Assembly: GCA_964017065.1 (NCBI GenBank)
Contig: OZ024791.1
Location: 8,969,322 to 9,033,321 of the forward strand
DNA length: 64,000 bases
Source of the DNA: Haliclona indistincta
Taxonomy: Eukaryota; Porifera; Demospongiae; Haplosclerida; Chalinidae
Direction: 5' to 3'
Positions 40,070-52,318 of this stretch are shown here, in pieces. Below the pieces are notes generated by a model. That model was not told where the DNA came from. It saw only the letters and a program-made list of their open reading frames with translations, and searched no databases. A program made the position numbers and the translations under genes. Every line of letters starts with the position of its first letter. The first letter of the stretch is position 1.

Positions 40070-41451
40070 AAGTAAAGATAATCTGTAATTTGGGAGGGGC
40101 TTTCCATTTGTCCAAGGATGCGAAGCATTTGTTCGTCAAGGTATCCACGGAATTTTCTCAAGTTCATTTTCATTTCTTCCTCTAGAGCTGTTCGTAGCTG
40201 TCTACTGGTCACTTCCTCCAGATCGGTGTGAAGCATTAACTATACACATTATTAATATTAAGACTCAATACAGGGTCAGGACGACTCACATCTCGTAGCT
40301 TGCTAACAAGTATCTTCAGAAACTGCTCCTGCTCTAAAATTCTACAATAGCACAAATAATTATAGTTATTAACCTCCAGTGGGTGGGTGTGTCTTACTCA
40401 GCAGGTGTCTCTTTAGACTCATAGTACACTGGAGAGTCTGGTCGAAATGATTCTATATCTTCTCTAAGATTCCTGAGTGAGATATAGCGTTACTAGTACT
40501 AATATGATCCATTGTTTACCATTCATTAAGACACACACCATCATCACACAGCTGTGCTTGGTAGTATGTCATCCAGGTATGAGATAAACCGCCAACATAG
40601 TAATTATGCTTCCTAGCCAGTTCGGTAGCTTTGTAGAGATGTTGGAGAGCTGTCCTAATTAAGTATAGATACCACTTTAACACCAGCCCCATGACACTAA
40701 CTAGATACTACTATAACAGCACCATGACACTAACTAGATACTACTATAACAGCACCATGACACTAACCACATGTTCTGTACTGAAGAAGGTTTGAAAAGA
40801 TGAAGGTTATCACCAGTGAAGACATTGAACCCACTGAGAGAGAGTGAGAGAGAGTGTGTGTGGTTGAAGGTGTTATCAAAGATGCCTACCCATCTCCATC
40901 TAGGTTGATGACAGTGTCTCTCCATAATGATATGACCAGAGCAATCTTGATCCTAGATGTATTACATGATATCAGTGGCAGCAAGCAGTCACACTACCTT
41001 GATCCATCTTGCTCAGTACCGAGAACAATGGTCTCCTCTGTATCTTGTACTCCAATGGTTGTCAGGACAACCATGTACTTAGTTACCTTACGAGTGCTTG
41101 TGTTCTCCAGCTCAACTGCCTGTAGGACACACCCACACACATCACTAGACACACCCACACATACTACATTGTATGAATGATAGTGTGCGTGTGGTATGTA
41201 CCAGTTTAAGAGTGTCTTGTGGTCTCATTAGCTTCACCATGCTCTTGAGATGGGCTACAATCCTGAGTGACTCTAACACAACAAGTCAGAACTAATATTG
41301 GCATACTGTGCTTACCTCCGTGCTTGCCTACTGAAGCCCCTGGTCGCGGAGAGAGGCACACGGCACATCCCTCTCTAGTAACAAAACCCTCGTAACTAGA
41401 ACAAGAATGCTGGTCCGCTTCACTTTCCTGCTGAGAGGAATGAGGCGCCAT
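38349..41451 (-). CDS. SSH: Slingshot protein phosphatase (cofilin phosphatase)
   Basis: Slingshot dephosphorylates ADF/cofilin to promote actin turnover. ATG 41451 starts MAPHSSQQESEADQHS, then EGFVTREGCAVCLSP. The SSH-N region follows: KYMVVLTTIGVQDTEET, GFNVFTGDNLHLFKPSSVQ-NMW. The DEK-C-like helix region reads RQLRTALEEEMKMNLRKFRGY and DEQMLRILGQMESPS. The dual-specificity phosphatase domain begins at ITDYLYLGSEWN and contains the signature VLVHCKRGVSRSAST (HCX5R). The long last exon (to 38349) is serine-rich and ends LRELQRPRNLKSHRRSSSG, with RRSSSG resembling a 14-3-3 site. About a dozen introns are short; one contains (CA)n (40035-40068) and one a threefold 33-base duplication near 40680-40765. 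Convergent with elongin B. Confidence 0.93.
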
Positions 41452-42590
41452 CAACTAACGAACACGACTCTCTCAAATAAACTGACCGATTCCTGTGGAG
41501 ATGGCGAGCTCCTCTCTAATGTCATCAAAGACATGATCGGATCACGAGTAGCGCACTGACCAGTGTACTCACACGAGCGAGGAACAAATCAACCTAGGTT
41601 GATGTTGGCAAGCAATAATGAATACGGTTATTTTATTTAACGCCTACCTTAACAAAGATAACGGATGGCGGCGCCATTTTTTAAACGCATATTGCTCGAA
41701 TGGTGCGACATTAATTGCTGCAGATCAATTATTTTTACAATAGTAAGCTAAGGACAACTATCAAAATGTAAGTAATAGTCTTCTCTTAGAACGCTCAAGA
41801 GTACAATGTGCACCACATAAATTATCATGTGTACCAATGAATCAACTAAGGACAAAACAACAACTCTTGGTGTGGAAGATATCCTCAATCTATTCTGCTG
41901 TCAGAGTGGACCTAGTGTGTGAGAATACTGTAAATGAAAAGACCCACTCTCATAGTGAATGTAAAATGCAGTAAGTTGTAGTCTCAAGACCACTACGAAA
42001 TGTCCAATGCAATTTGCAATGCAGCTGGCATTCACACTGGCGTAGAATTTTGTTGAGTGACTTAACACTTCCAAAAGCAGATTTGTTCTACTCTACCATG
42101 CATAATCTATTGTCTAAACTAAACTACTTTGCTAAGATGTTGAGCAGCCCACATTTCTACATGGAAACCAACAGTGCTTCTAATATCAATAAAAAATTGG
42201 AACTTTGAGTAACTCAAAAGTCTACACCAGTCTGCACATTGCAATGAATAATAGTCTATCAATTAGAAGCACTGTTGCTTTTATACTGCCGATCCTAGAT
42301 AGCGTGATCATACGACCAGCAATATAGTCCATAATTTATGATACTAAGCTGCACCATTACACTGTGGATCGCGCCTCTATAGTACTCCACCTGGTTGCAC
42401 GAACCACCTGTTTGCCATACTGGACAATCCTTTAGCCGTGCTCACGTCTTCTTTGCAGACACGTGGGTATCTAGGCGTGGTTATTTATCCACGCCGCCTT
42501 CAACATTGACCACACCCACTAGTGAACTCATTACTATTCATGCATGTGCATTATTATATTTATTTTGAACAATAAATAAATTAATACTAT
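41452..42590. other. Intergenic region with an inverted orphan satellite monomer
   Basis: No gene recognised. At about 41995-42240 one monomer of the 182-base satellite lies in reverse orientation (landmarks GGCGTAGAATTTTGTTGAGT, CAAAAGCAGATTTGTTCTAC, CATGCATAATCTATTGTCTA), 5.4 kb from the main array. The rest is AT-rich with no repeat or ORF I can support. Confidence 0.7.
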
Positions 42591-42784
42591 TGCATGGTGA
42601 CACCTCTCCACTGCTCCACCATCTCCTTCTCCATCACGATCACCATGGTAGCACGTGCATTATGTTCTATTATCACAGTTGACATGCAGTATACCATAGC
42701 TACTTACCATCCTCTGGACGATCCATTGAGGCACAGCAGAGTAGCCATCGGTAGTAGCAGCTATCTACAAACTCAAAAACAGGA

Positions 42785-43180
42785 GTAAAATATAGCAATA
42801 CAAGATCATGCATGGAACAATAGCTGACCGTTACATGTCGTGTGGAGGGTAGAATTTGCCGATGGCATTGACCTGCATAACTTAGAGAAGGAGTAAAATA
42901 TAGCAATACAAGGAGCATGCATGGAGCAATAGCTGACCGTTACATGTCGTGTGGAGGGTAGAATTTGCCGATGGCATTGACCTGCAGAACTTAGAGGAGT
43001 AAAATATAGCAATACAAGGAGCATGCATGGAGCAATAGCTGACCGTTACATGTCGTGTGCGGGGAGGGTAGAATTTGCAGATGACATCGACCTGCAGAAC
43101 TCAGAGAAAGAGTAAAACATAGCAATACAAGGAGCATGCATGGAGCAATAGCTGACCGTTACATGTCGTGTGGAGGGTAG
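42785..43180. repeat. 108-base tandem repeat with exon-like content, 4 copies
   Basis: Four copies of a unit containing AGTAAAATATAGCAATACAA, GAGCATGCATGGAGC, and GACATGTAACGG-type sequence. On the minus strand each unit has a plausible acceptor (TTCTGCAG) followed by an open stretch VNAIGKFYPPHDM then TAA. This could be a tandemly duplicated terminal exon; no gene upstream can be joined with confidence. Flanks 42596-42650 and 43275-43335 are inverted copies of each other (CCACTGCTCCACCATCTCC). Confidence 0.6.
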
Positions 43181-43189
43181 TATTTGCTA

Positions 43190-44578
43190 CAGCTGGTAGT
43201 ACTTGACCTACAGTAGCAGCAATGAGAATGTGATGACACCATAGTATAACACTGTGTACCATTATACACTGTTACCATGGTGATCGAGGAGGAGATGGTG
43301 ATGGTGGAGCAGTGGAGAAGTGTCAACAGTGTGTGTGCATGTGTGTACATGGTGACCCACTACATTACCCATTACTGACTATACTACACACTACATGTAT
43401 GTTACTCCTCACAGCTGTCCTCATGCTATGTGCTAGCTGATGGGGGTCACATGGCTTGATACTGCAATAAAAGAATATCCACATAAAGAATTGTTAAGAA
43501 GAGAAACTTGCATCACCAAGCTGCAGGCATGGCTCACAAGCAGTGTGTTAATTAGTGGGATAGATGGGATGCTGCTGCTGATGGTGTGGTTTGGGTGGGG
43601 ATCACAGCTGTGATGAGAGGGAGTAGCTATCAAGCACCAGAGGGAATCAGTGGTTACTGGATAAGTAGCAGACTAGGCAACATGTCTGACCCTTGTGACT
43701 CAAGCTGCCCTGTAGAGAGAGAAATATAGCCATTCAGGCAGTTAGTGATGTATCTGTAGCTGTGTTTGCATGAATCACTGCAGTAAGAGACAGAGAAGCA
43801 CAATTTATGTTCAGTAGCAAAGTCAGGTCCGCACCACCGTGGCATGATGATCCTGTAGAGAAGGAGAGACAATATGGTCAGCACACATGCTACACACAAG
43901 GGAAAGATACTCCAAATCAGAAAGAAAGAAGAATATGAAGTCAATAAAGTATACCCAAGGCGCGCAGATGATGAAGAGGTCACTATTAAAGTGCTGAAGG
44001 ACCACAAGCAAGGAAGTTAAGAGCGATAAAGAAAGAAGCGTCAACAAGAACCGTTGACAGCGACTAAGAATAGAAAAAGAAAGGCGCCATTAATTTTGGT
44101 GAACGCGAGTGACTCGGAGCGGCAAGGTGGTGGTGACCTGCTGCAGGTAGGAAATATTTGGTAGCCTGCTCGGGTGGTAGGACTGAAGGAAAACAGACAA
44201 CAAACTCGAACTGTACGTGAGTGTGTGTAGTGTACGTAGTAACTCACGGTGTCAGGGTTTACGCCGTAGAGACACGGTGTGCTGGCAGCAGATGATGGCG
44301 AACTGAGTCGAAATCCTCGATTTATGATTGAGAAAGGATATGACCTCGATTTATAAATTATAAATAATGAGGTAGTTTGAAAATGGCGCTGTTTTCTTCC
44401 CGCGCTCCGTACATAGTTAGTATGCGAGGTTACCGCCAACCGGATACTAAAAGAGCACGTCAGTGCATTCACGATCGAGTACAGAGAGCTTTGAGCCTTT
44501 GACAATGACTGCACAGAATACAGCCTGCTGTATTTCTACAAAATCATTATTCAGCCGTAGTATACAACGCCCTCTTGT
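43190..44578. other. Unresolved region with small exon-like ORFs
   Basis: On the minus strand a segment near 43850-43700 reads MPRWCGPDFATEHKLCF, CSDSCKHSYRYITNCLNGY and is bounded by acceptor- and donor-like sites; I cannot assign or extend it. On the plus strand, ATG 44504 opens MTAQNTACCISTKSLFSRSI, basic and serine-rich like a mitochondrial presequence, and runs straight into the 26-base array, so any real exon would have to splice out there. Neither is called as a gene. Confidence 0.3.
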
Positions 44579-45484
44579 CTGCACGACCTACTGTACCATC
44601 ATGTCTGCACTACCTACTGTACCATCATGTCTGCACTACCTACTGTACCATCATGTCTGCACTACCTACTGTACCATCATGTCTGCACTACCTACTGTAC
44701 CATCATGTCTGCACTACCTACTGTACCAACATGTCTGCACTACCTACTGTACCATCATGTCTGCACTACCTACTGTACCATCATGTCTGCACTACCTACT
44801 GTACCATCATGTCTGCACTACCTACTGTACCATCAAGTCTGCACTACCTACTGTACCAACATGTCTGCACTACCTACTGTACCAACATGTCTGCACTACC
44901 TACTGTACCAACATGTCTGCACTACCTACTGTACCAACATGTCTGCACTACCTACTGTACCAACATGTCTGCACTACCTACTGTACCATCATGTCTGCAC
45001 TACCTACTGTACCATCATGTCTGCACTACATACTGTACCATCATGTTTGCACTACCTACTGTACCAACATGTCTGCACTACCTACTGTACCAACATGTCT
45101 GCACTACCTACTGTACCAACATGTCTGCACTACCTACTGTACCATCATGTCTGCACTACATACTGTACCATCAAGTCTGCACTACCTACTGTACCATCAT
45201 GTCTGCACTACCTACTGTACCAACATGACTGCACTACCTACTGTACCAATATGTCTGCACTACCTACTGTACCATCATGTCTGCACTACCTACTGTACCA
45301 ACATGTCTGCACTACCTACTGTACCAACATGACTGCACTACCTACTGTACCATCATGTCTGCACTACCTACTGTACCAACATGACTGCACTACCTACTGT
45401 ACCAACATGACTACACTACCTACTGTACCAACATGACTGCACTACCTACTGTACCAACATGACTGCACTACCTACTGTACCAAC

Positions 45485-45822
45485 CAGTGGCGTATCCAGG
45501 ATTTGAAGTAGGAGGGTGCTTAATTATATATATTCATATAAACCACACCCATTATTAATTTACTGACCACGCCTGAAATTATTATTATTACAGTATAATC
45601 GAAATTCAAGCAAGCTATGCATAATGCAGTTGTTCTCTGAGCTGGTCTAGTAACACGTGCATTCCTATGGCTAGCAAGCCGCTAATCACCTTACTAAATA
45701 TGGCAAACACTAATTATTTTGCTAAGCATGGTTAACTATATCTTATGCCTCATTAAAAAAGACATTTTTGGTTCATAGGGGGCCGCTCAAGCACTGAAAG
45801 CACCCTTGTAAAAACGCCCCTG
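45485..45822. mobile_element. hAT-type MITE with 8-base target duplication
   Basis: A 338-base insertion in the 26-base array. The left end is CAGTGGCGTATCCAGG; the right end is ACGCCCCTG, giving short imperfect terminal inverted repeats (CAGTGGCG/CAGGGGCG). It is flanked by perfect 8-base duplications GTACCAAC (45477-45484 and 45823-45830), as hAT transposases produce. AT-rich, no ORF. Confidence 0.92.
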
Positions 45823-46351
45823 GTACCAACATGTCTGCACTACCTACTGTACCATCATGTCTGCACTACCTACTGTACCAACATGTCTGCACTATCTACT
45901 GTACCAACATGACTGCACTACCTACTGTACCAATATGTCTGCACTATCTACTGTACCAACATGTCTGCACTACCTACTGTACCAACATGTCTGCACTACC
46001 TACTGTACCAATATGTCTGCACTATCTACTGTACCAACATGTCTGCACTACCTACTGTACCAACATGTCTGCACTACCTACTGTACCAACATGTCTGCAC
46101 TACCTACTGTACCAACATGTCTGCACTACCTACTGTACCAACATGTCTGCACTATCTACTGTACCAACATGTCTGCACTACCTACTGTACCAATATGTCT
46201 GCACTACCTACTGTACCAACATGACTGCACTACCTACTGTACCAATATGTCTGCACTACCTACTGTACCAATATGTCTGCACTACCTACTGTACCAATAT
46301 GTCTGCACTATCTACTGTACCAACATGTCTGCACTACCTACTGTACCAACA

Positions 46352-47167
46352 CTAGGCACCGAAGGTGCTTATGCCTCGGTGGAATGTTATGCATACATGC
46401 CTGTCTGACTAAATACGCTGAACTGAAATACACAAGCAGTACTGAAAGTCTGCTGTTGCTAGTTGAACATGATCTTGAGCTCATTATTTAGCAGTTGCTG
46501 TTACAAACATACACAGTAAAGTTAAACTGCAGCAGTTGTACCTTTCTGTACAGCAATCACAATGCAGTATAATAGTTATGCAATCAGAAGCCAATCAGTG
46601 CTGACCACTAATTCAACTGGGCGTGTCTATATTGTTCAGGGCACAGCACGTACAACGAGCGAGATAGCTTGCTTACACAATTTCTTTAGACTTACGATGT
46701 AACCTATCAGCTTCTAGGCAGTCAACTGTGGATAGTTTTGTCTACGGAGAACTCCAGATCGCCAGCAACGGCCATCGATCGCGAGGTAAGCAAAGCTATA
46801 GCCTATACGCCATAACTCTAGAACGCAGCTTCATATACAAGTCTGCCGTGCTGTTCTGAAGTAAATGCGAACTCACTAGCTGTAAGGCAGCCAGCAATAG
46901 ACAATTTTGTCGTTACATCAGCAACTAGATCGCCAGCCGGCGATCGCGAGGTAAGCAATCACGCTATAACTCACGAACAGAGCCTTATAACCAAAATCCT
47001 TACAATTCATTTTCGAGCAAATATCGATTTTAGCTAGTGTTGCACGTTTCAGCGCTTAGTTTTCAGCGAGCGACGAGAAATCCTGCCGACAGACAGACAC
47101 ACACACACACAGACAGATACACAAACCGACTACCGTATGCCCCGTGGCTCCGCCCACCGAGGCATAA
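46352..47167 (-). mobile_element. Helitron-like non-autonomous element
   Basis: An 816-base insertion in the 26-base array. The host unit is known, so the empty site is exact: ACCAACA then TGACTGC, with no target duplication and insertion between A and T. Read on the minus strand the element starts TTATGCCTCGGTGG and ends CCACCGAGGCATAAGCACC, TTC, GGTGC, CTAG before host T. So it has a short terminal hairpin followed by CTAG, fitting the Helitron 3' rule (hairpin plus CTRR before T). The inner TTATGCCTCGGTGG and CCACCGAGGCATAA are also inverted repeats. No Rep/helicase ORF. The 5' TT instead of TC leaves the class open. Confidence 0.7.
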
Positions 47168-47589
47168 TGACTGCACTACCTACTGTACCAACATGTCTGC
47201 ACTACCTACTGTACCATCATGTCTGCACTACCTACTGTATCAACATGACTGCACTACCTATATAGCTACTGTACCAACATGTCTGCACAACCTACTGTAC
47301 CATCATGTCTGCACTACCTACTGTACCAACATGTCTGCACTACCTATATAGCTACTGTACCAACATGTCTGCACTATCTACTGTACCAACATGTCTGCAC
47401 TACCTACTGTACCAACATGACTGCACTACCTACTGTACCAACATGTCTGCACTACCTACTGTACCAACATGTCTGCACTACCCACTGTACCATCATGTCT
47501 GCACTACCTACTGTACCAACATGTCTGCACTACCTACTGTACCAACATATCTGCACTACCTACCATACCAACATGTCTGCACTAACCTA

Positions 47590-50500
47590 CTGAAATTTGT
47601 TGAGTTACTCAACAAATTTCAACGCCTGTCTGAATACTGCACCGCAAATTGCATTGGAATGAATATCAATTAGAAGCACAGTTGGTTTCAATGTAGAACT
47701 GTGGGCCGCTCAACATCATAGCAAAGTAGCTTAGACAATAGATTATGCATAGTAGAGTGGAAGAAATCTGTCTTTAGGAGTGTTGAGTCACTCAACAAAA
47801 TTCTATGCCAGTCTGAATAATGCAATGCAAATTGCATTGGAATCAATATCAATTAGAAGCACAGTTGGTTTCAATGTAGAACTGTGGGCCGCTCAACATC
47901 TTAGCAAAGTTGCTTAGACAGTAGATTATGCATAGTAGAGTGGAACAAATCTGCTTTTGGAAGTGTTGAGTCACTCTACAAAATTCTACGCCAGTGTGAA
48001 TTCTGCATTGCAAATTGCTTTGGAGTGGATATCAATTAGAAAAACTGCTGCTTTCCATGTACAACCGTGGGCCACTCTACATCTTAGCAAAGTTGTTTAG
48101 ACAGTAGATTATGCATAGTAGAGTGGAACAAATCTGCTTTTGGAAGTGTTGAGTCACTCTACAAAATTCTACGCCAGTGTGAATGCTGCATTGCAAATTG
48201 CTTTGGAATGGATATCAATTAGAAAAACTGTTGCTTTCCATGTACAACAGTGGGCCACTCTAGATCTTAGCAAAGTTGTTTAGACAGTAGATTATGCATA
48301 GTAGAGTGGAACAAATCTGCTTTTGGAAGTGTAGAGTCACAATACAAAATTCTACGCAAGTGTGAATGCTGCATTGCAAATTGCTTTGGAATGTATATCA
48401 ATTAGAAAAACTGTTGCTTTCCATGTACAACAGTGGGCCACTCTACATCTTAGCAAAGTTGTTTAGACAGTAGATTATGCATAGTAGAGTGGAACAAATC
48501 TGCTTTTGGAAGAGTAGAGTCACTCTACAAAATTCTACGCCAGTGTGAATGCTGCATTGATAATTGCTTTGGAATGGATATGAATTAGAAAAACTGTTGC
48601 TTTCCATGTACAACAGTGGGCCACTCTACATCTTAGCAAAGTTGTTTAGACAGTAGATTATGCATAGTAGAGTGGAACAAATCTGCTTTTGGAAGTGTAG
48701 AGTCACTCTACAAATTCTACGCCAGTGTGAATGCTGCATTGCAAATTGCTTTGGAATGGATATCAATTAGAAAAACTGTTGCTTTCCATGTACAACAGTG
48801 GGCCACTCTACATCTTAGTAAAGTTGTTGAGACAGTAGATTATGCATAGTAGAGTGGAACAAATCTGCTTTTGGAAGTGTAGAATCACTCTACAAAATTC
48901 TACGCCAGTGTGAATACTGCATTGCAAATTGCTTTGGAATGGACATCAATTAGAAAAACTGTTGCTTTCCATGTACAACAGTGGGCCACTCTACATCTTA
49001 GCGAAGTTGTTTAGACAGTAGATTATGCATAGTAGAGTGCAACAAATCTGCTTTTGGAAGTGTAGAGTCACTCTACAAAATTCTACGCCAGTGTGAATAC
49101 TGCATTGCAAATTGCTTTGGAATGGACATCAATTAGAAAAACTGTTGCTTTCCATGTACAACAGTGGGCCACTCTACATCTTAGCAAAGTTGTTTAGACA
49201 GTAGATTATGCATAGTAGAGTGGAACAAATCTGCTTTTGGAAGTGTAGAGTCACTCTACAAAATTCTACGCCAGTGTGAATGCTGCATTGCAAATTGCTT
49301 TGGAATGGACATCAATTAGAAAAACTGTTGCTTTCCATGTACAACAGTGGGCCACTCTACATCTTAGCAAAGTTGTTTAGACAGTAGATTATGCATAGTA
49401 GAGTGGAACAAATCTGCTTTTGGAAGTGTAGAGTCACTCTACAAAATTCTACGCCAGTGTGAATGCTGCATTGCAAATTGCTTTGGAATGGACATCAATT
49501 AGAAAAACTGTTGCTTTCCATGTACCACAGTGGGCCACCCTACATCTTAGCAAAGTTGTTTAGACAGTAGATTATGCATAGTAGAGTGGAACAAATCTGC
49601 TTTTGGAAGTGTAGAGTCACTCTACAAAATTCTACGCCAGTGTGAATACTGCATTGCGAATTGCTTTGGAATGGACATCAATTAGAAAAACTGTTGCTTT
49701 CCATGTACAACAGTGGGCCACGCTACATCTTAGCAAAGTTGTTTAGACAGTAGATTATGCATAGTAGAGTGGAACAAATCTGCTTTTGGAAGTGTAGAGT
49801 CAGTCTACAAAATTCTACGCCAGTGTGAATCCTGCATTGCAAATTGCTTTGGAATGGACATCAATTAGAAAAACTGTTGCTTTCCATGGGCCACTCTACA
49901 TCTTAGCAAAGTTGTTTAGACAGTAGATTATGCATAGTAGAGTGGAACAAATCTGCTTTTGGAAATGTAGAGTCACTCTACAAAATTCTACGCCAGTGTG
50001 AATGCTCCATTGCAAATTGCTTTGGAATGGACATCAATTAGAAAAACTGTTGCTTTCCATGTACAACAGTGGGCCACGCTACATCTTAGCAAAGTTGTTT
50101 AGACAGTAGATTATGCATAGTAGAGTGGAACAAATCTGCTTTTGGAAGTGTAGAGTCACTCTACAAAATTCTACGCCAGTGTGAATACTGCATTGCAAAT
50201 TGCTTTGGAATGGATATCAATTAGAAAAACTGTTGCTTTCCATGTACAGCAGTGGGCCACTCTACATCTTAGCAAAGTTGTTTAGACAGTAGATTATGCA
50301 TAGTAGAGTGGAACAAATCTGCTTTAGGAAGCGTGGAGTCACTCTACAAAATTCTACGCCAGTGTGAATACTGCATTGCAAATTGCTTTGGAATGGATAT
50401 CAATTAGAAAAACTGTTGCTTTCCATGTACAACAGTGGGCCACTCTACATCTTAGCAAAGTTGTTTAGACAGTAGATTATGCACAGTAGAGTGGAACAAA

Positions 50501-51384
50501 TCTGCTTTTGGAAGTGTAGAGTCACTCTACAAAATTCTACGCCATTGTGAATACTGCATTGCAAATTGCTTTGGAATGGACATCAATTAGAAAAACTGTT
50601 GCTTTCCATGTACAACAGTGGGCCACTCTACATCTTAGCAAAGTTGTTTAGACAGTAGATTATGCATAGTAGAGTGGAACAAATCTGCTTTTGGAAGTGT
50701 AGAGTCACTCTACAAAATTCTACGCCAGTGTGAATACTGCATTGCAAATTGCTTTGGAATGGACATGAATTAGAAAAACTGTTGCTTTCCATGTACAACA
50801 GTGGGCCACTCTACATCTTAGCAAAGTTGTTTAGACAGTAGATTATGCATAGTAGAGTGGAACAAATCTGCTTTTGGAAGTGTAGAGTCACTCTACAAAA
50901 TTCTACGCCAGTGTGAATACTGCATTGCGAATTGCTTTGGAATGGACATCAATTAGAAAAACTGTTGCTTTCCATGTACAACAGTGGGCCACGCTACATC
51001 TTAGCAAAGTTGTTTAGACAGTAGATTATGCATAGTAGAGTGGAACAAATCTGCTTTTGGAAGTGTAGAGTCAGTCTACAAAATTCTACGCCAGTGTGAA
51101 TCCTGCATTGCAAATTGCTTTGGAATGGACATCAATTAGAAAAACTGTTGCTTTCCATGGGCCACTCTACATCTTAGCAAAGTTGTTTAGACAGTAGATT
51201 ATGCATAGTAGAGTGGAACAAATCTGCTTTTGGAAATGTAGAGTCACTCTACAAAATTCTACGCCAGTGTGAATACTGCATTGCGAATTGCTTTGGAATG
51301 GACATCAATTAGAAAAACTGTTGCTTTCCATGTACAACAGTGGGCCACGCTACATCTTAGCAAAGTTGTTTAGACAGTAGATTA
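47590..51384. repeat. ~182-base satellite, left array (about 21 monomers)
   Basis: Monomers run from GCATAGTAGAGTGGAACAAA through GGAAGTGTAGAGTCACTCTA, CTACGCCAGTGTGAATACTG, CTTTGGAATGGATATCAATT and GTGGGCCACTCTACATCTTA to CAGTAGATTAT. Period is 182-183 bases. The leftmost two or three monomers are most diverged, as at satellite edges. Each monomer has a palindrome TGTAGAG-TCA-CTCTACA and a CCACTCTAC...GTAGAGTGG stem across the junction. A block of seven monomers is duplicated at a distance of 1271 bases (49.6 and 50.9 kb). Confidence 0.97.
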
Positions 51385-51642
51385 TTAGGGAGACACGGTA
51401 GTGTCTCCCTATGTAGGGTTGAACGAGAAAACAAGATGGCGGCTACATACAATGTATTAGCGTTCAAACGCTGATATTTCGCCTGGTGATGAATTTTATA
51501 CGTCCAAAGACACTTAAATCTGCTATCTGGCGTTGCCCCATCTTACAGTAGCAAGGAGATTGCTCGAGATTGTTACTAAAGTGACGAACCTGGAAACGGT
51601 GTAAATCGAGTTTCGTCATCTTCGTTTTCTTCTTTCTTCTTC

Positions 51643-52318
51643 TTCCTTCCTTCCTTCCTTCCTTCCTTCCTTCCTTCCTTCCTTCCTTCCTTCCTTCCTT
51701 CCTTCCTTCCTTCCTTCCTTCCTTCCTTCCTTCCTTCCTTCCTTCCTTCCTTCCTTCCTTCCTTCCTTCCTTCCTTCCTTCCTTCCTTCCTTCCTTCCTT
51801 CCTTCCTTCCTTCCTTCCTTCCTTCCTTCCTTCCTTCCTTCCTTCCTTCCTTCCTTCCTTCCTTCCTTCCTTCCTTCCTTCCTTCCTTCCTTCCTTCCTT
51901 CCTTCCTTCCTTCCTTCCTTCCTTCCTTCCTTCCTTCCTTCCTTCCTTCCTTCCTTCCTTCCTTCCTTCCTTCCTTCCTTCCTTCCTTCCTTCCTTCCTT
52001 CCTTCCTTCCTTCCTTCCTTCCTTCCTTCCTTCCTTCCTTCCTTCCTTCCTTCCTTCCTTCCTTCCTTCCTTCCTTCCTTCCTTCCTTCCTTCCTTCCTT
52101 CCTTCCTTCCTTCCTTCCTTCCTTCCTTCCTTCCTTCCTTCCTTCCTTCCTTCCTTCCTTCCTTCCTTCCTTCCTTCCTTCCTTCCTTCCTTCCTTCCTT
52201 CCTTCCTTCCTTCCTTCCTTCCTTCCTTCCTTCCTTCCTTCCTTCCTTCCTTCCTTCCTTCCTTCCTTCCTTCCTTCCTTCCTTCCTTCCTTCCTTCCTT
52301 CCTTCCTTCCTTCCTTCC
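51643..52318. repeat. (CCTT)n microsatellite, left arm
   Basis: About 675 bases of almost uninterrupted CCTT, about 169 units, between the 5' part of the large element and the left LTR. It corresponds to a pyrimidine tract of only about 45 bases in the short copy. Confidence 0.98.

Larger units (their letters stand above)
44579..47590. repeat. 26-base tandem array, interrupted twice
   Basis: The unit CTGCACTACCTACTGTACCA plus TCATGT or ACATGT repeats about 33 times in 44579-45484, again in 45823-46351 and 47168-47590. Two-state variation (ACCATC/ACCAAC, ATGTCT/ATGACT, CTACCT/CTATCT) shows block structure. Because 26 is not a multiple of 3, all three plus frames stay open and give overlapping ORFs of SALPTVPSCLHYLLY type. 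These are repeat products, not genes. Interruptions are a hAT MITE and a Helitron-like element. Confidence 0.95.

Noticed and set aside
44579..47673. Overlapping plus-strand ORFs of SALPTVPSCLHYLLY type
   Set aside because: Products of the 26-base tandem array, open in all frames by composition; no evidence of selection for coding.
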